Below are positions 14,101-27,579 of a DNA stretch of 64,000 nucleotides, in pieces. This stretch comes from Protula sp. h YS-2021 (lineage: Eukaryota; Annelida; Polychaeta; Sabellida; Serpulidae), in the NCBI GenBank assembly GCA_949752745.1, contig OX457031.1, forward strand, positions 27,234,882 to 27,298,881. The letters are read 5' to 3'. Made by a program: the position numbers and the translations under genes. The notes beneath the pieces were generated by a model that searched no databases, was not told the origin of the DNA, and saw only the letters and a program-made list of their open reading frames with translations. Each line of letters begins with the position of its first letter. Position 1 is the first letter of the stretch.

Positions 14101-14565
14101 AATAAGAAAAAGTTTTGGGCTTGGTCGGGTCTATTTTTAGAGAACAAAAAAATACTTTTATATAATCATTTTGAACAGAAATTTTCAAGCTAAGTGCGAT
14201 TATATAAAAAGACGTAATTTTACGCACAGTTTTGTACAATTTTTTTCTCCTGATACAGCGGATCCCCGGGACCCCCCTCCTCCCCGCCTCCCCCCCCCCC
14301 CCCGACCTCCGCAAATGACCACTTTTCAATAGTCCAGGTACCTTACATTATCGGTAATCCCATAAATAGGACCGCTCAGGAAATCCGAGCACAGTACAGT
14401 CCCGGCTGGTGGCCGTATATCCACGGTTCGGTAGCATTTTCACTCACCTGTGGTGTCGGGAAGCTGTTCCTCCAATGGAGCTGTGTACACTTGCACAGAA
14501 AATAGCACCAAAAATAAGGTTGAATACAAACACACTGCTTTTGTATTCATTGTGCAATATCTCAT
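5582..14565 (-). CDS. SIFamide/FFamide-type amidated neuropeptide precursor
   Basis: Two coding exons join in phase on the minus strand: 14565-14448 (signal peptide; in-frame Met codons at 14565 and 14550) and 5742-5582. The first ends CCACAG|GTGAGT in phase 1 and the second starts after ATTCCAG, giving a protein of 87 or 92 residues. Numbered from the inner Met, residues 1-24 are a hydrophobic signal sequence. LFF-GKR (36-41) and SHPQMSSLLF-GKR (42-54) are Gly-Lys-Arg amidation/cleavage cassettes. A spacer leads to a pair of cysteines, VCRAVQTSC (71-79), spaced C-X6-C. Arthropod SIFamide precursors have the same order: signal peptide, GSIF-GKR, spacer, C-X6-C. Molluscan counterparts are called FFamides. 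The last codon reads AGG-TAA; this AG|GTAAGA is also a good donor, so a further 3' exon is possible, as is a missed middle exon in the 8.7-kb intron. Family call is from architecture only. Confidence 0.72.
5743..8097. other. Intron of the neuropeptide gene, left part
   Basis: AT-rich intronic sequence between the peptide exon and the LINE relic. It includes a poly-C tract near 6331-6351. No splice-flanked exon was recognised, though a short extra peptide exon could be missed by eye. Confidence 0.45.
8098..8150. repeat. (TTA)n microsatellite, possible LINE tail
   Basis: A run of ATT/TTA trinucleotides lies just beyond the 3' side of a minus-strand LINE relic. It could be that element's simple-repeat tail. 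Confidence 0.7.
8226..9406 (-). mobile_element. Degenerate non-LTR retrotransposon (CR1/L2/Jockey-like LINE), RT core deleted
   Basis: On the minus strand, the segment upstream of about 9060 resembles the linker before the RT domain (ending near FADQFCSFFLQPVQTW). It passes directly into sequence typical of the region after the RT catalytic core: NLGATMDSHLEMQLHVSNIR, LKELHWLPIYERSKFKIL, LQLVVPRSKNRYG and RSFRFSAPTLWNSLP. These motifs belong to the C-terminal part of CR1/L2-type ORF2 proteins in invertebrates. The palm with its YADD-type motif is missing, and there are several stops and frame breaks. It is a dead relic inside the long intron of the neuropeptide gene. Clade assignment is approximate. 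Confidence 0.75.
9407..14447. other. Intron of the neuropeptide gene, right part, with an AAG microsatellite
   Basis: Mostly AT-rich DNA. It contains an (AAG)n microsatellite at about 12185-12253, a poly-G tract at 10414-10423, a poly-C tract at 14289-14303, and a possible plus-strand promoter/exon pair (about 11537 and 12373-12472). Nothing else was recognised. Confidence 0.45.
12373..12475 (+). other. Candidate plus-strand exon of unknown transcript
   Basis: The segment is bounded by a TTTTTACAG acceptor and a TTTATT|GTAAGT donor. It is open in one frame throughout (core GPPFAKQRWTEARFEGYCLP) and richer in GC than its surroundings. I do not recognise the peptide. It could belong to a non-coding RNA or an unidentified gene antisense to the neuropeptide intron. 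No partner exon was established. Confidence 0.22.
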
Positions 14566-14573
14566 CTTCGTGC
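14448..14573 (-). other. Signal-peptide exon of the neuropeptide gene
   Basis: The upstream acceptor has a strong pyrimidine tract ending CTCTTCTCTCTTCAG, so at least one 5' UTR exon must lie to the right. The exon encodes MRYCT-MNTKAV, then a hydrophobic run and VYTAPLEEQLPDTT. The donor CAG|GTGAGT is close to ideal. Confidence 0.7.
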
Positions 14574-15159
14574 CTGAAGAGAGAAGAGGAAAACAATGGA
14601 ATGAAACACAATGCAATAAAAAATCTGTAACAAGGACCCAGTACTGAAATAAGCTTCGTCTTCAGTAATAATGTCGTTCTATTTTGATGAGGGCATTTAG
14701 TAGTAGTAAAGCAGAATACTCAAAGGAAGGCCTGTTCTCCGACCTGTGATCTTACTATCAGATAAATTATACTTTTGTTTTAACGGATTGCTATTTTTCA
14801 TTCAAAAATTATTAATTAAATCTTAATATAAGATACGAGATATTGATATATAGAGCTCAGTGCAATATTTTCCATATAACATTTTACTAACAAAAGCCAT
14901 TCCTTGCTAAAACTTAGAAGAATTCAACACCTTTGAACGTGTTTTGCTCAGCGTCTCAAATGCCTTTTTCAGTTCTGCTCTAAGTCAACAATGATTCTGT
15001 TAGTTTGCTTTATTATTTCACAATTTCTTACCGGCTTCAAACTTTTATTCACTGTTCAGCATTTACGTCATCCTCTTACACACTTAGAATTTTAGAACTT
15101 TCAATCTCAGTTTCAAACTTTATCGGATATTTTAAGTAAATAAACGTTCAAACTACACA

Positions 15160-15450
15160 ACATTGTATTTTGGCATTACATTTTATAGATATTAACTTAT
15201 GCTGAGTTAACGTAAAGTAATATTGACCAGAAAGAAAATGTTTACATTTAACATTATTGTATCTGATCAATAATGTATTGACGTTGAAGTCAATATATGC
15301 TGTGTTACATATGTTGTGACTGATCTGGCGTTTTGATTGCAAATAACTGCAATATCGATCGACTTTTGGTCAACATTGAAAAATTATTGACTTGAAAATA
15401 GGCCAGTCATATTGCAGCATTTACCCAAGTTATGCAACAATTGAATTTAA
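15160..15450. repeat. Dispersed foldback repeat copy
   Basis: This segment shares ordered modules with 37570-37735: GTCAATATATGCT, GTGTTACATATG, CTGGCGTTTTGAT, TAACTGCA, AAAATTATTGACTT and GCAGCATTTACCC. It is therefore a diverged copy of the same non-coding element, lying in the 5' UTR intron of the neuropeptide gene. Confidence 0.5.
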
Positions 15451-16216
15451 ACAGCAACATGCTGTTTTTTTCCGATGAATATTAATTGTTAAATGTCATT
15501 ATGATAATTTGGTTTTGGCATATTCCAGTGCTAAATTTTTTTTTAAGTATTTCAAGTATTGAAAAGCTTCTGTTATTTTTATCTCATAAGCAGTTCCTTA
15601 CATCCAGTTACAGTGAAAAAAAAAACATTCGATAAAACGTTGAAATATTTCGCGTTTCACTTGGGGGTAAATGCCTACTAAAACTAAGTTGACAAAGGAG
15701 AATAAAATATTGAAAGAATTCATACATTTTCAAGAAACGAGACCTTTCATTCCAAACTTCTGGTAAAACTCCCAGTTTTAATGGTGATACTAAATTTGTA
15801 GAATAATGTTTTGAAAGTATGCTAACAAAACAACAAACTATAGACAAATATAAATACAACGTCACAATTTAGCATTTCAATATGTAGCATCAGTCATAAA
15901 TAACATTATTTCTGATTGGAATCAACAGAGAGATTCAATATGAGGTGTAAAAATAAATGTATAGCATCTTTATTCCGCTTCTCCTTTCAAACATTAACAT
16001 GCAAAAAAATACATGAAAAACTTGTATAATATCAAAAATGTACTCAAATCTAAATAACCAAGGAGAAACGAATTTTCACGAATAACCTTGCCACCTACCT
16101 CTTCCAAGTAAAATTTCTTATTTATTTGTTTACTTTTGTATTTTTTAAAATACTCTTAATACTAGTTAATACTTTATTAACACTTGTTTACATATAAAGT
16201 AGAAGCTGTACTCTAC

Positions 16217-16310
16217 CTTAAGGATTGTCTTTGAAATCGAATGTCTGGTGTTAATCCTGCTTTGTTACGTCTTTGAGTTGACCCTTTCTTTACACCTCAT
16301 TCATCGTATG
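16217..16310 (-). other. Candidate 5' UTR exon of the neuropeptide gene
   Basis: The stretch lies just downstream (minus strand) of a CRE/CCAAT/TATA cluster. It ends at CTTAAG|GTAGAG, a usable donor that could splice to the acceptor at 14574. The start is an estimate, about 30 bases after the TATA-like box. Confidence 0.3.
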
Positions 16311-16335
16311 CTGACTGTCAGCTATGTTCCTCACT

Positions 16336-16440
16336 GCTATTTATGTGGAGATGTTTTCATCAAACACGTGGGATGATGCCATTGCTCGGAAGATTAATTC
16401 CTAGTGACGTCACAGTTCTGTATTCATTGGCCAATCAGAG
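16336..16440 (-). promoter_or_regulatory. Candidate promoter with palindromic CRE, CCAAT and TATA-like box
   Basis: Read on the minus strand, the order is a CCAAT palindrome (ATTGGCCAAT, 16426-16435), a consensus cAMP response element TGACGTCA (16405-16412), then CATAAATAGC (about 16337-16346). This is a plausible order for a promoter directing transcription leftward into the neuropeptide gene. CRE sites are common in neuropeptide promoters. The assignment to this gene is inferred from distance and splice sites. Confidence 0.42.
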
Positions 16441-19400
16441 ATTCATTTCCTATAATGTATCCGCAAGTTTCCGCAAACATCCACTATATCAATTTGTCCT
16501 TAAGGCAAGAATAGAGGGTTCAAATTAATGCCTGTCAGTTTCGCGTCTAATTGATTGACGTTTCTTCATATCTGATCATGCAGGCCATTATTTACTTATT
16601 GTTCATGTGTAAGAATACTGTATTTCAAACAAATATAGCGTTAGTTTGATTTATAAATTAATCATCCTTAATTATGCATAATAAATGTGCACATTTAATT
16701 TCCTGTAAAGTTAGAATGGAAACAAGTTTAAGGTTGCAATTAAGTAACATCAAGAAATTTCCATTTTGGAAACGTTGCCATTCCGTACAAGAAAGACGTC
16801 CTAAAACTTTGAATCATTTTTTTTAAAGATTTTCAGCTCTTGATCGAGACAAACAATTTCAGGAAGCCAATTAAAATAAGAAAAAATTGGATTTCACGAA
16901 TGGTAAATGACATAAAAACTACACTAAATTTAATATGGTTGTTTCAGTGGGTTGATTAATTTGATTAAATTAATGAAGCCTAGGGACCGGCGGTCTGAAG
17001 AGAGCAGTGTCCACAGCTTTATGAAGCCTTTTTCAATTTTTATTTTTGTTTTTGTTGCTTTTCGTAAAAACTGTCTGAATATGAGTCAGACTAATACATG
17101 TAAATACATATAAATTATGTGAATATGTTATAATTTGCATTATATCCTTTGGTTTACGTAAATGGTTCTTTGGCGTTCTAGACTGGAAGTAAATTAATGA
17201 GTTTCCCAGAACAACATTTATTCAATCATCAGTTTCAACAATGGTATATTTGCTGAAGTGCTGTGACATGAAATAAGTTTTCATTTCACAATGACTTTGA
17301 TATTTACTCTTTATTAACAACTGTAATTCGATAAATTAATCCTGAAATTATGTTTAATATGCGTGACTTACCAATTTATGTCTGTCAATAATTATGACTG
17401 TTATCAGCACGAACAAAAATAAAAAGATGTGACTGATTAGGAAGCGTTTAGTTAAACAGTCATTGGACAATGGATAGAACTCTGTCAAGAAACAAAAACG
17501 TTATGTTTACTTTTATGTGGATCTAGAACATATGCTCGTGGTAAATGGATTGCGTTCTAAGCACGTTGGATACTCGTTGGGAACTCGTTGTTCGATACGT
17601 TGTGAGAGTTGAACCAACGCAGTTTTTTTAAAATGGTGACTAAAAGGATTAGATTTCATTGCACTGACTGCATTTTGGGAATGCACGACGATGCGCGTTG
17701 CCTGATTTATATGTTGGCAAAATGATTTATTTATAAGTGTTGCTTTTGCAGAAAACCCCTTTCATTAAAGACATTCACACGATATTTACCTATAAATATC
17801 AAGCGGACGCAGATCTCATTGGAATCACATAATTTGAAATTAAATGGGATAATTTTTTTATATTCTAGAGCTTTAACAGCAAATTAAATTATTAGCAAGT
17901 CCGTGCACATTAATGCTTGACGGCAGAGCAAATGTTTTGTGTTTTTTGTGGAGTAAAGCAAGGTTAATCCGGACAGCGTTGGAACTGACAAAATGTGCCT
18001 CATTTGGTAAAGAGTCCCCGATGCCCACAGTGTGTCAATAATTTATGATGTCATCACTTAATTCTAATTTAATTCATAAGTTGAATAGAATTGAATGATC
18101 AATTGCGGAGGATGAAAATATGAATATTCAATAGATTCTTTTCATGAAAAGGAAAACAATTTAGTTCTCTATTAGCAACCAACCCCACCCTCAAACCCCC
18201 CACGCCTAAAGTTGAATCAGTTAAAGGAGAGCAGATAATTAGTGGGAGAATTGCGGTGTACCACAATTGAAAATGGTGTCCGGTGTCCGGAATAGGCAGG
18301 TGTCCGAATTATCTAGATTGTTTATTACACAGAAACAGAAACAGAACGGAAATTAATAGAGGCTGAATATTTTGGCCAGATTAGGCAGTTGTCCACAGTA
18401 TACAGTGTTTTTTCCGGAGGCAGGTTTTACTGTATTTAAATATGATATTTATGTAAATTTCAGTTGAAAAAGACTGTGGGTGTTGCATCGCCTAGTGAAT
18501 TGTAATAAGTGTGCCTGAGAATTGGGATGGTCCCTCTCTATGAAGTGAATGAATGAACGAATGATGTGGTGGTTACCGTTGAATTCTATTTGTGCGAATA
18601 AAATAGATTATTTTCTCAAATTGTGTATAGGTCGGAAAAACAAAATGCATGTAAGCGACATGACATTTGGTTGGAACTTCGAGATCGAAAAAGCGCTTAT
18701 ATAACGTTTTAAAAAGACGTAATATAGAATATGTGATTTGGTTCCGACATAAAAAAAGCAAAACAAACTAGAAATGTGCCCATAGGAACACGGATGCCCC
18801 ACAACTGGATAAATCAGGCGAGTGTTTATATCGTAAAATCACATAGAGGGGAACACCCCCTCCCCCAATAATGACGTCCTGCCACTTCATTAATAATTAG
18901 GGTTGTTTATAAAAAGTTTTCCGTTGAATAAATCTCAATTTCATACCTCTTGCACCACGGTCTGGTGGTAGAATACGGGATTTGTTCAACCACGGAGCGT
19001 GGTTTAAATAACATGTCCAATAAAAGGATGGCAGTTTGGTTGCGACCACAATGAACTCCCAAACGGCTTGTTCAACCTCTGTTTAGAGTTGTGTCAAAGA
19101 CGTTGATCTTTGGTAGCGACCAATCACAACCAAATTACAAGCATGTTAATGTGGTTTAGTCGGGGAGACGCTGGATTGGCTGGAATGTTTACTGAAGAGG
19201 GGGGCACCAACCCCTCCCAGAAACAAAGTGCCCCATCCAAGGAGCTACGTCGCGATGGCAGCCCATAAACCTACGTGCGTCCATGACTTTTTGAAACGAT
19301 CCCTAAATGATCCTGTTTTCTTACGCAAACCCTGCAAAAATTATAGCAATAATAGGTTTAAAATCATCGTACAAATCATCATGCAAGTCATCACACAATC

Positions 19401-22400
19401 ATCACACGACTTAGAAAGTAATAACTCATGTTCCTGGATCATTCAACTTTTAAAGAAAAAAACCTTCTCCTTTTGGCTTAGAACATTTTCCCACCATATA
19501 TTCTTTACCTAATTGTAAAGAAAATATACTATTTAATATAAAATTGAACAATAAAAGTTACAACAACTGTCGTGTATTTCAGCACCATGGTTTGTTTTAA
19601 ATATGTAGCAAAATGCCATTTGCGTGTGATTAATTATAAATAGGTTATGTGTATATTCTACTGCAACTGCAACTTGTTTTGGCGACGGTATGTAATTTAA
19701 AGTATCTGAGGCACTCATTAAAATCTTTTAATAAATATGTCATTCTCGAAAAGTTGCCTAAATCTGTTACCTGTGCTGTGTTGAGAATACAGCAACACAA
19801 AATCACGGGAATGATAGTGTTTACCAGGGTATCGGAGGTTCAAAAATGTAAAAAAAAAAAACAAAGAACAAAAATTATATTTACAAAGAGAAATTGGTGG
19901 CATGATTCCATTTCAGAATCTGAGGGCTTAATAATTCGGTTCTTATTTAGAATAAAATGTTTGTTTTAAAAAACACAGTTTGCTAGATACGATAAATATT
20001 CGTGCTACAATTAGTTCTCGAATAAGGCTATTTTGTTGACAAAGGCATCTTTCCCTATAAGCTACATTTGTAGTTACACATGTGTAGTTAACCACGTTTA
20101 AGTGTGGCCTTGTCATTATAAATGTAAGCTAATTGTGTTGTGTTAGGTTAGCTTGTTGTGTTGTGTTGTTTTACTGCATTTCTTCGTTACACTTAAGCCT
20201 CGTTCTGTTTTAACTTCTTGAACTACTTAAAACTAAAAAATAGAAAAAACTAGAATACCAGTTAGGTGCTACTAGAACACTTTCAATATTTTTTCATAAT
20301 TTCATTAAAAACGGTTGAGAAAGCTGTTAGAAAGATTACAAACTGCGTATGGCAAATCTGGTAACTTAGATTTAAAAGCAGCGATATTGTTTCTTTGTTC
20401 ACTTTTAAAAACAATGAAGCAAATGAAAACATGGAGAAAACTGCTGTACCGATATGACTCACCAAATAAAACATCTCTTAGTAATACCTATCTTGTTTGC
20501 AAATATCACACAGTGCTTTTCAGATATTTCCTTAATCTTTAATGATTACCAAAGGGTCTCGAGGTTGCTGAAAATATAAGGACGTTTACACACTAAATGC
20601 AGACATGGTAACACGAAAATGAAGCATTTGTATAAAAATGAAATGGTTTGCTACCAGTAATATCAGATCTTTCCTATCATTATCGTTATGCAGTCACAAG
20701 CAAGGATTTCTTTAAAATATAGCAAAATTTGTCTCAGTATTACTAATATCAAAAATGGTGGTATTTGTATTATTAAAGAATAACAATTATTGTGACTATT
20801 TTGCATATTTAATAAAATCAAAATGAACTGTTGTAAAGTTGCGACATGATTTTTACTTGTTTAAGCAACAGGGTTACTGACAGTGGCTGTACACTGTCTT
20901 CTTCCTGAATAAATAGATAATGTAATTTACCGAGTATGACTAAACCTAGATTTCGCAGACAATTCCAAAGAGGAAATGACAAATAATTACACAATGTCCA
21001 CTCCATTAGGCTAAGGCAATATTCAGTCTCCAAGCAGTTACATGAGCTACTTCTGCGTGAGCAGCAGACAAACCTTAAAGGAGTATCTTATCCAAAATGA
21101 ATTTTATACGGAATTAACTTAAAAGTAGCCGATAAGATAAAATCTATTAATTCTATTTATTACCGGAGTAATGTCATAACTAAATTTATACACCCACCTA
21201 ATGTCATGAGAAATACCCAAGGGCCTGTGAAACAATCTATTTCCGACCTGGATGCGGTTCTATCACAGACTGGCATATGAAATACTAATTAAGAGTTGAT
21301 AAATTGTGCCTAAGTTGGACAATTACCTGTAATTTATTACTTTGCTTAGACAAAAGACAAGAAATAAAGTGACAGCATCGCATAGGAACAGTGCATAACA
21401 TCCAAATGAAGTGAAAACAGCAATATACTGGACAGTACAGTGTCTGTTGTGAAAGGTAACATGTCAATGCGGGGATGGGGGATTGCTAGAAGGGTCGTTT
21501 TTATAATGTACATCGTTGCCATCCACATTACTCTCACGATTAATTGCCAATTTTACCACATATTTGTGTTATGTGTAAAACCCAGGTATTATTACATCTT
21601 ATGTCGAATTCATATATTTGCTTCTACATATTCCTTGTATTTTTGTGCGAGCTATATGTATAATATTCCAGGTCTTTGGAGTTCACGCTTTTAACCGCTT
21701 GCATTTCTTGTAATACTGGATGTTGCCCTGAAAGAGAACAACAGTTGTGACGGCATCTCTTAGTGATAGTCCTATAGAAAAGAAAATTGCAGGTAAGGGC
21801 TGTCAGCAGTGAATTAGAGGGTGTCTTAAGGTCAAAGCAGTTAGTGGAAATGTTCCCGTACCATGTCAAATATGCATTAGGAGAAGAAAATGTCCGGAAG
21901 AGAGATTGTCCCTTCACAAAACTACGTGTTTCCGGTTGACGATTCTACCAGTTCCTCATTGTTCATCTATTTGTGGGTTGTAAGAAAATCTTAGTCGTAA
22001 AATGATCATCTATAAAAACAGTATTTATAACACAAGCTGTTTTGACAAAAAGTCTCTAGTAGATGTTTTTGTACTGTTACTGTAATTTTAATGCAGAGAA
22101 TGGTTGTGTATTTTGTTCTTGAATCAGTGACGTGTTTTAGCAAAGTTCATTACAGTCTTTTCCTAACCAAAATTGCTATGTGACACACTCTTAATACTTG
22201 GAAGTTTGTATTATCAATTAGAAATAAAGGTTACAATACAAAGGCTTCGCTTGGAAGAGGATAAATAACTAATTTCTTTAAAAGGAGGGCGTAGTTTGTA
22301 TTTTGTTTTAGAACATTAAATATTAAACAGCACGGACCTATGTTTGTTTTTAAACATTTCTGTTTGTCAGAGAAAAACTTGTTTATGAGAACTTTCAGAG

Positions 22401-22917
22401 CACTTACGTAATTTGGTACACCAATAAAACGATAAATTTAGTGGAATTAGCATGTATATTTAATAGACCGCGCATTAAGACAAACAGAATATCACCACAT
22501 GACATCAAGATGAAATAGACACGCAGCATTTACACATTTCTTTATCGCACTGCCTCATAGCATTGCATCGGTGATATTACATGGAGCGGAATTCAGGAGC
22601 TCACTTGATTAGAAGCACTGAAAATGTGCAATGTAGAAGACATATATTTATGAATACGAAAACAGAAATTACAAAGCAATGTTAAATTAAGCCATTGTTA
22701 ATGAAAATGAACAATAATAACAGTGTTTTCGTTTTAAATATCAGATAAAGTTATTTTTGGTCAAAATAAACCTTTATAACAACTATAATAAGCATTTCTT
22801 TCGGTAATGAGGATTCCCAGGGGACATTGAGAACTCGACTTTTTCTTTTCAATGCTCGATTAAATCATTCTTTACTCAATAACTCATTCTTGACAAACTT
22901 CGATCACCTTGACAAAA

Positions 22918-23200
22918 TATTATGACCAGGAAAGAGGCTCCTCTAAAATTTATAAAATAGGCTGACAGGGTATTTGCACGACATTCAGCATGCAAAAACA
23001 TCATACAAAGTTAATATCTTAAAAAATTCAAATTATTACCTAAAGGCTAAATAAAGGTTATTTGCACGACAAACTGCGTGCAAACACCCTGCCAAAAATT
23101 TTATGACTAGGTAAGAGGCTATAAAATTTATAAAATAGGCTGACAGGGTATTGACACGGCATTCAGCATGCAAAAAGCATCATACAAAGTTAATATCTTT
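22918..23200. repeat. Two-copy imperfect direct repeat (about 105 bp)
   Basis: The run TTTATAAAATAGGCTGACAG, then GGGTATT, CATTCAGCATGCAAAAA and ATCATACAAAGTTAATATCT, occurs at 22948-23022 and again at about 23126-23200. The flanking TATGACNAGG-AAGAGGCT is also duplicated. The copies are roughly 178 bp apart. Confidence 0.8.
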
Positions 23201-23519
23201 TGTTTCTGTTGCTTCGGTATGACGCTCACCAAAGAGTATACAGAAGCCGATGACAGCGACTCAAATAAACTTGTGATTGCGCAGTCGATAGATTTGGTGC
23301 AGGGGGGTGCGATGGTGGGGTTGCTATTTGATTTGACTGGAAATCGTCTCCGCTGGTCCTCGATGGCAAATTGACCACAAGGCATTCTGCGGCAACTGTC
23401 TTAGAAGGCGACGTCGTGCCCTAATGTATAAACGACCTTACAGCGATTTTCATGCGCCTCACGCCCCCTCATCTGGCTGAAACTTGTACAAATGTGCTAA
23501 TCAGCTCTAGACCCTACAA

Positions 23520-23577
23520 TGGCCTCTGCACTTTTCTAATCTGAACCCTAATGAACACGTTTGGAATATGCAGTCGT
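23520..23577 (+). pseudogene. Tc1/mariner transposase C-terminal relic
   Basis: One frame reads WPLHFSNLNPNEHVWNMQ, which matches the conserved WPxxSPDLNPxEHVWDxL region around the third catalytic acid of Tc1/mariner transposases. The surrounding frame is broken, so only a scrap remains. Confidence 0.5.
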
Positions 23578-24258
23578 ATAGTTTTAAAGTTTCCCTGACA
23601 ATGAAAGTTAATTTAATCTTGGATGATTCAGAGGCAATTTTATCAATACAGATGAGAAATATAATTGCACATTAATCAATTTGTTTTTAAACAAGTACAT
23701 CGTGTCAAATTGTTGTGAACAAAATTAGGAGAATTGCTTACTGATCTAACCTGGGGTTCTTTTGGAAATAAACAGCAAATATACATAAAAGTGTTTTTTT
23801 TTTTCGAAAGACAAATTAAGTTATTGTAATTATCACTGAAAGGTATTTAGAGAAGAACGCAAGTCCGATTACTTGTGATTGCCTTCTGTGATACGTTGTT
23901 TGTGTGTTTGTTCGGTCTTAGTCCGGATGCGAACATCTCATCAACATTTTACTTACTGCGGCCTTTCACAACAACATTCTGTGATGTTTTAAGTGTAGAA
24001 ATTCGAAATCGCATTGTCGTCACTAGAGAACCTGGTTATTTCATTTTAAAGCCTTCAAGAGTCAACCTCGATAAAACAACCACTTCAGCGATCCTATCAT
24101 TTTGCGAGACTTGTTTCTGACTCTCTTCGTGTTTGTGAAGGCAATACAAGTTTGTTTCAAGATAGAATTCAATATTTATGACGCATGCAATGGAAAATAA
24201 TATCGATTTTTTTTCCTGCCCAAATCCGCCCCACCCAAAAATATCCTAGACTTGAAAC

Positions 24259-25767
<1,509 letters not shown>

Positions 25768-25857
<90 letters not shown>
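25768..25857. repeat. (TA)n microsatellite, right half
   Basis: About 44 TA units immediately follow the transposon's right end and run into AT-rich DNA. Confidence 0.95.
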
Positions 25858-25860
<3 letters not shown>

Positions 25861-26074
25861 TTTTATAATTATATTTTATTAGTTATGTTATCACATTAAA
25901 TTTTATGTTATTATACTTATTGTTGATGTTGTTGTCAGTATTATTGCTATCATTATTATTATTATGACATTCTCACATTCAATTCCGCTCTCGGTAGAAC
26001 TGTTGGTCTTGTTTCCTTATTGGCTAGTCTTTTCGGTGCTGTAATAGCCCTGTCTTTCCTTTATTAAACCTGTG

Positions 26075-26253
26075 ATGCTAACAGTAACGCCGGCCAACGC
26101 TATCTTCAGTAACAGGACGGCAGGTCGCGCCCAAGAAGAAAATGCTTTAAAACCCAGTTCTTACAACCCAGCTACCGATCGTGACAAGTGGTTCAAAGAA
26201 CATCCGCTAAACGGAAAAACATCGTGCACGGTTCCATTACATGAATACAAGAG
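26075..26253 (+). other. Candidate exon of unknown gene
   Basis: An ATG-initiated open stretch, GC-richer than its flanks, has a hydrophilic protein-like composition (SSYNPATDRDKWFKEHPLNG near its centre). It ends at AAGAG|GTGGGT, a possible donor in phase 2. No matching next exon and no family were recognised. Confidence 0.25.
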
Positions 26254-26339
26254 GTGGGTTTTATGTTTTCCCAGCAGTTACTAACTTTATCTCAAAGTAT
26301 CTAAATGTTCTCGGTTAAATTAAAGGAAACAGTGAACGC

Positions 26340-26584
26340 GTGAATATCCGAATTACTTGCGCAAAACAAAACGCGGATCATCGCGTGACGTATGCAGTTC
26401 AAACAACAGGCTTCGTGCTTGAGAAATGGCATTGGGCGTGCGGTCAAGTCTTCTGCTAGCTGTTCGTCTCTGATTTCCTTTGCTGTGTGCTGATTGATGT
26501 GTCTTGTAAGACGGAAGCAGTGTGGCTTCACTGGCTTGCCTTGCGATGTGGTGATGCCGTAGTTACAAACATGTCAACATGCAA
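26340..26584 (+). other. Possible non-coding first exon, with a MSTCK upstream ORF
   Basis: A locally GC/CpG-richer stretch ends at ATGTCAACATGCAAG|GTAAGT, a strong donor. The next strong plus-strand acceptor noted is TATTACAG just before the ACE start codon (about 31016), so this could be an ACE 5' UTR exon. Spliced that way, the short ORF would end almost at once. The linkage is speculative. Confidence 0.22.
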
Positions 26585-27579
26585 GGTAAGTTAAAAATAA
26601 AATTTGCAAAAACACATATTTTTTGGTGTAATAGTAAGCGCAGATCTTTTTTACCTACTTATTTTTGGATTCCTATTAAAAGAACTTTATACACCCACTA
26701 GAACCCCGGAAAACAGCTTTTCGACTGAACAAAGTGGTCTTAATTCTGTGTTGTCTAATTTTCTGGATTCTCTATAATTGGAGTGAACAGTAACGAGACC
26801 GGCGAAAAGTGGTCTTTTTCCGGGTTGTCTATCCCAGGGATCTGATGTGTTCTAATTTGTGATATGAGAGGGAAAGCGAGGGGAATCTTGTCAAAGTGCA
26901 GCTGTACTCTTAGATTGTTTGTCAGACCTCTATATACAGCGACACCCTCAAGGCACAAACGTCACCATAAAAGGCGGTCTTCCGACTTCTAATTCAAGAG
27001 CTTTCTCCAACGTCAATCCCACGTCGGATGTGTGGACAATTTGAAAATGTGAAGAACTCAACGCCAACTGAACAGCAATCTGATTAGAGGTTCCCCAACT
27101 TTAACTCCAATAAATTCGAACTCTGACTGATTTATATGTTGGTTTGTATAAGTTATGATCACCAAAACTACACGTCACTAAAAGATTTGAAATATTAATA
27201 TTTAAAAATATAATATAAAGGACAGTTCATGGGGAGCAGTTAAACATCAATTAAAAATCAATACTGGGCGTATTTTATTGTATGAACAAACTCACCATTA
27301 CTGTAACCCATCGCAAACACCTATATAATGTAAAAAAAAAATACTGTGGCGAGACTGACTGGCGGTTGATGCAAATGTACTACATGTCTTGCTCACCTAC
27401 ATTATGAAGTGACGATATCAGTGGCTTATAGCTCCTGCATTTACAAGGACAGTTATAGCGAATAAAAATTGAGCCATCTCCTATTATCACCTAAAATTAC
27501 TCCCCTTTCTCTGTGTTTTTGGGGCAGGCATAGTAACACATGTGCTGCCTGGTACTTCCCCTCCCCTACCTTCTTTGGG

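Noticed and set aside
21624..21917. 97-codon minus-strand ORF with internal acceptor-like CTATAG and TTTCAG
   Set aside because: Some exon-like features, but no consistent donor/acceptor pair or recognisable family; evidence too weak to list as a gene.
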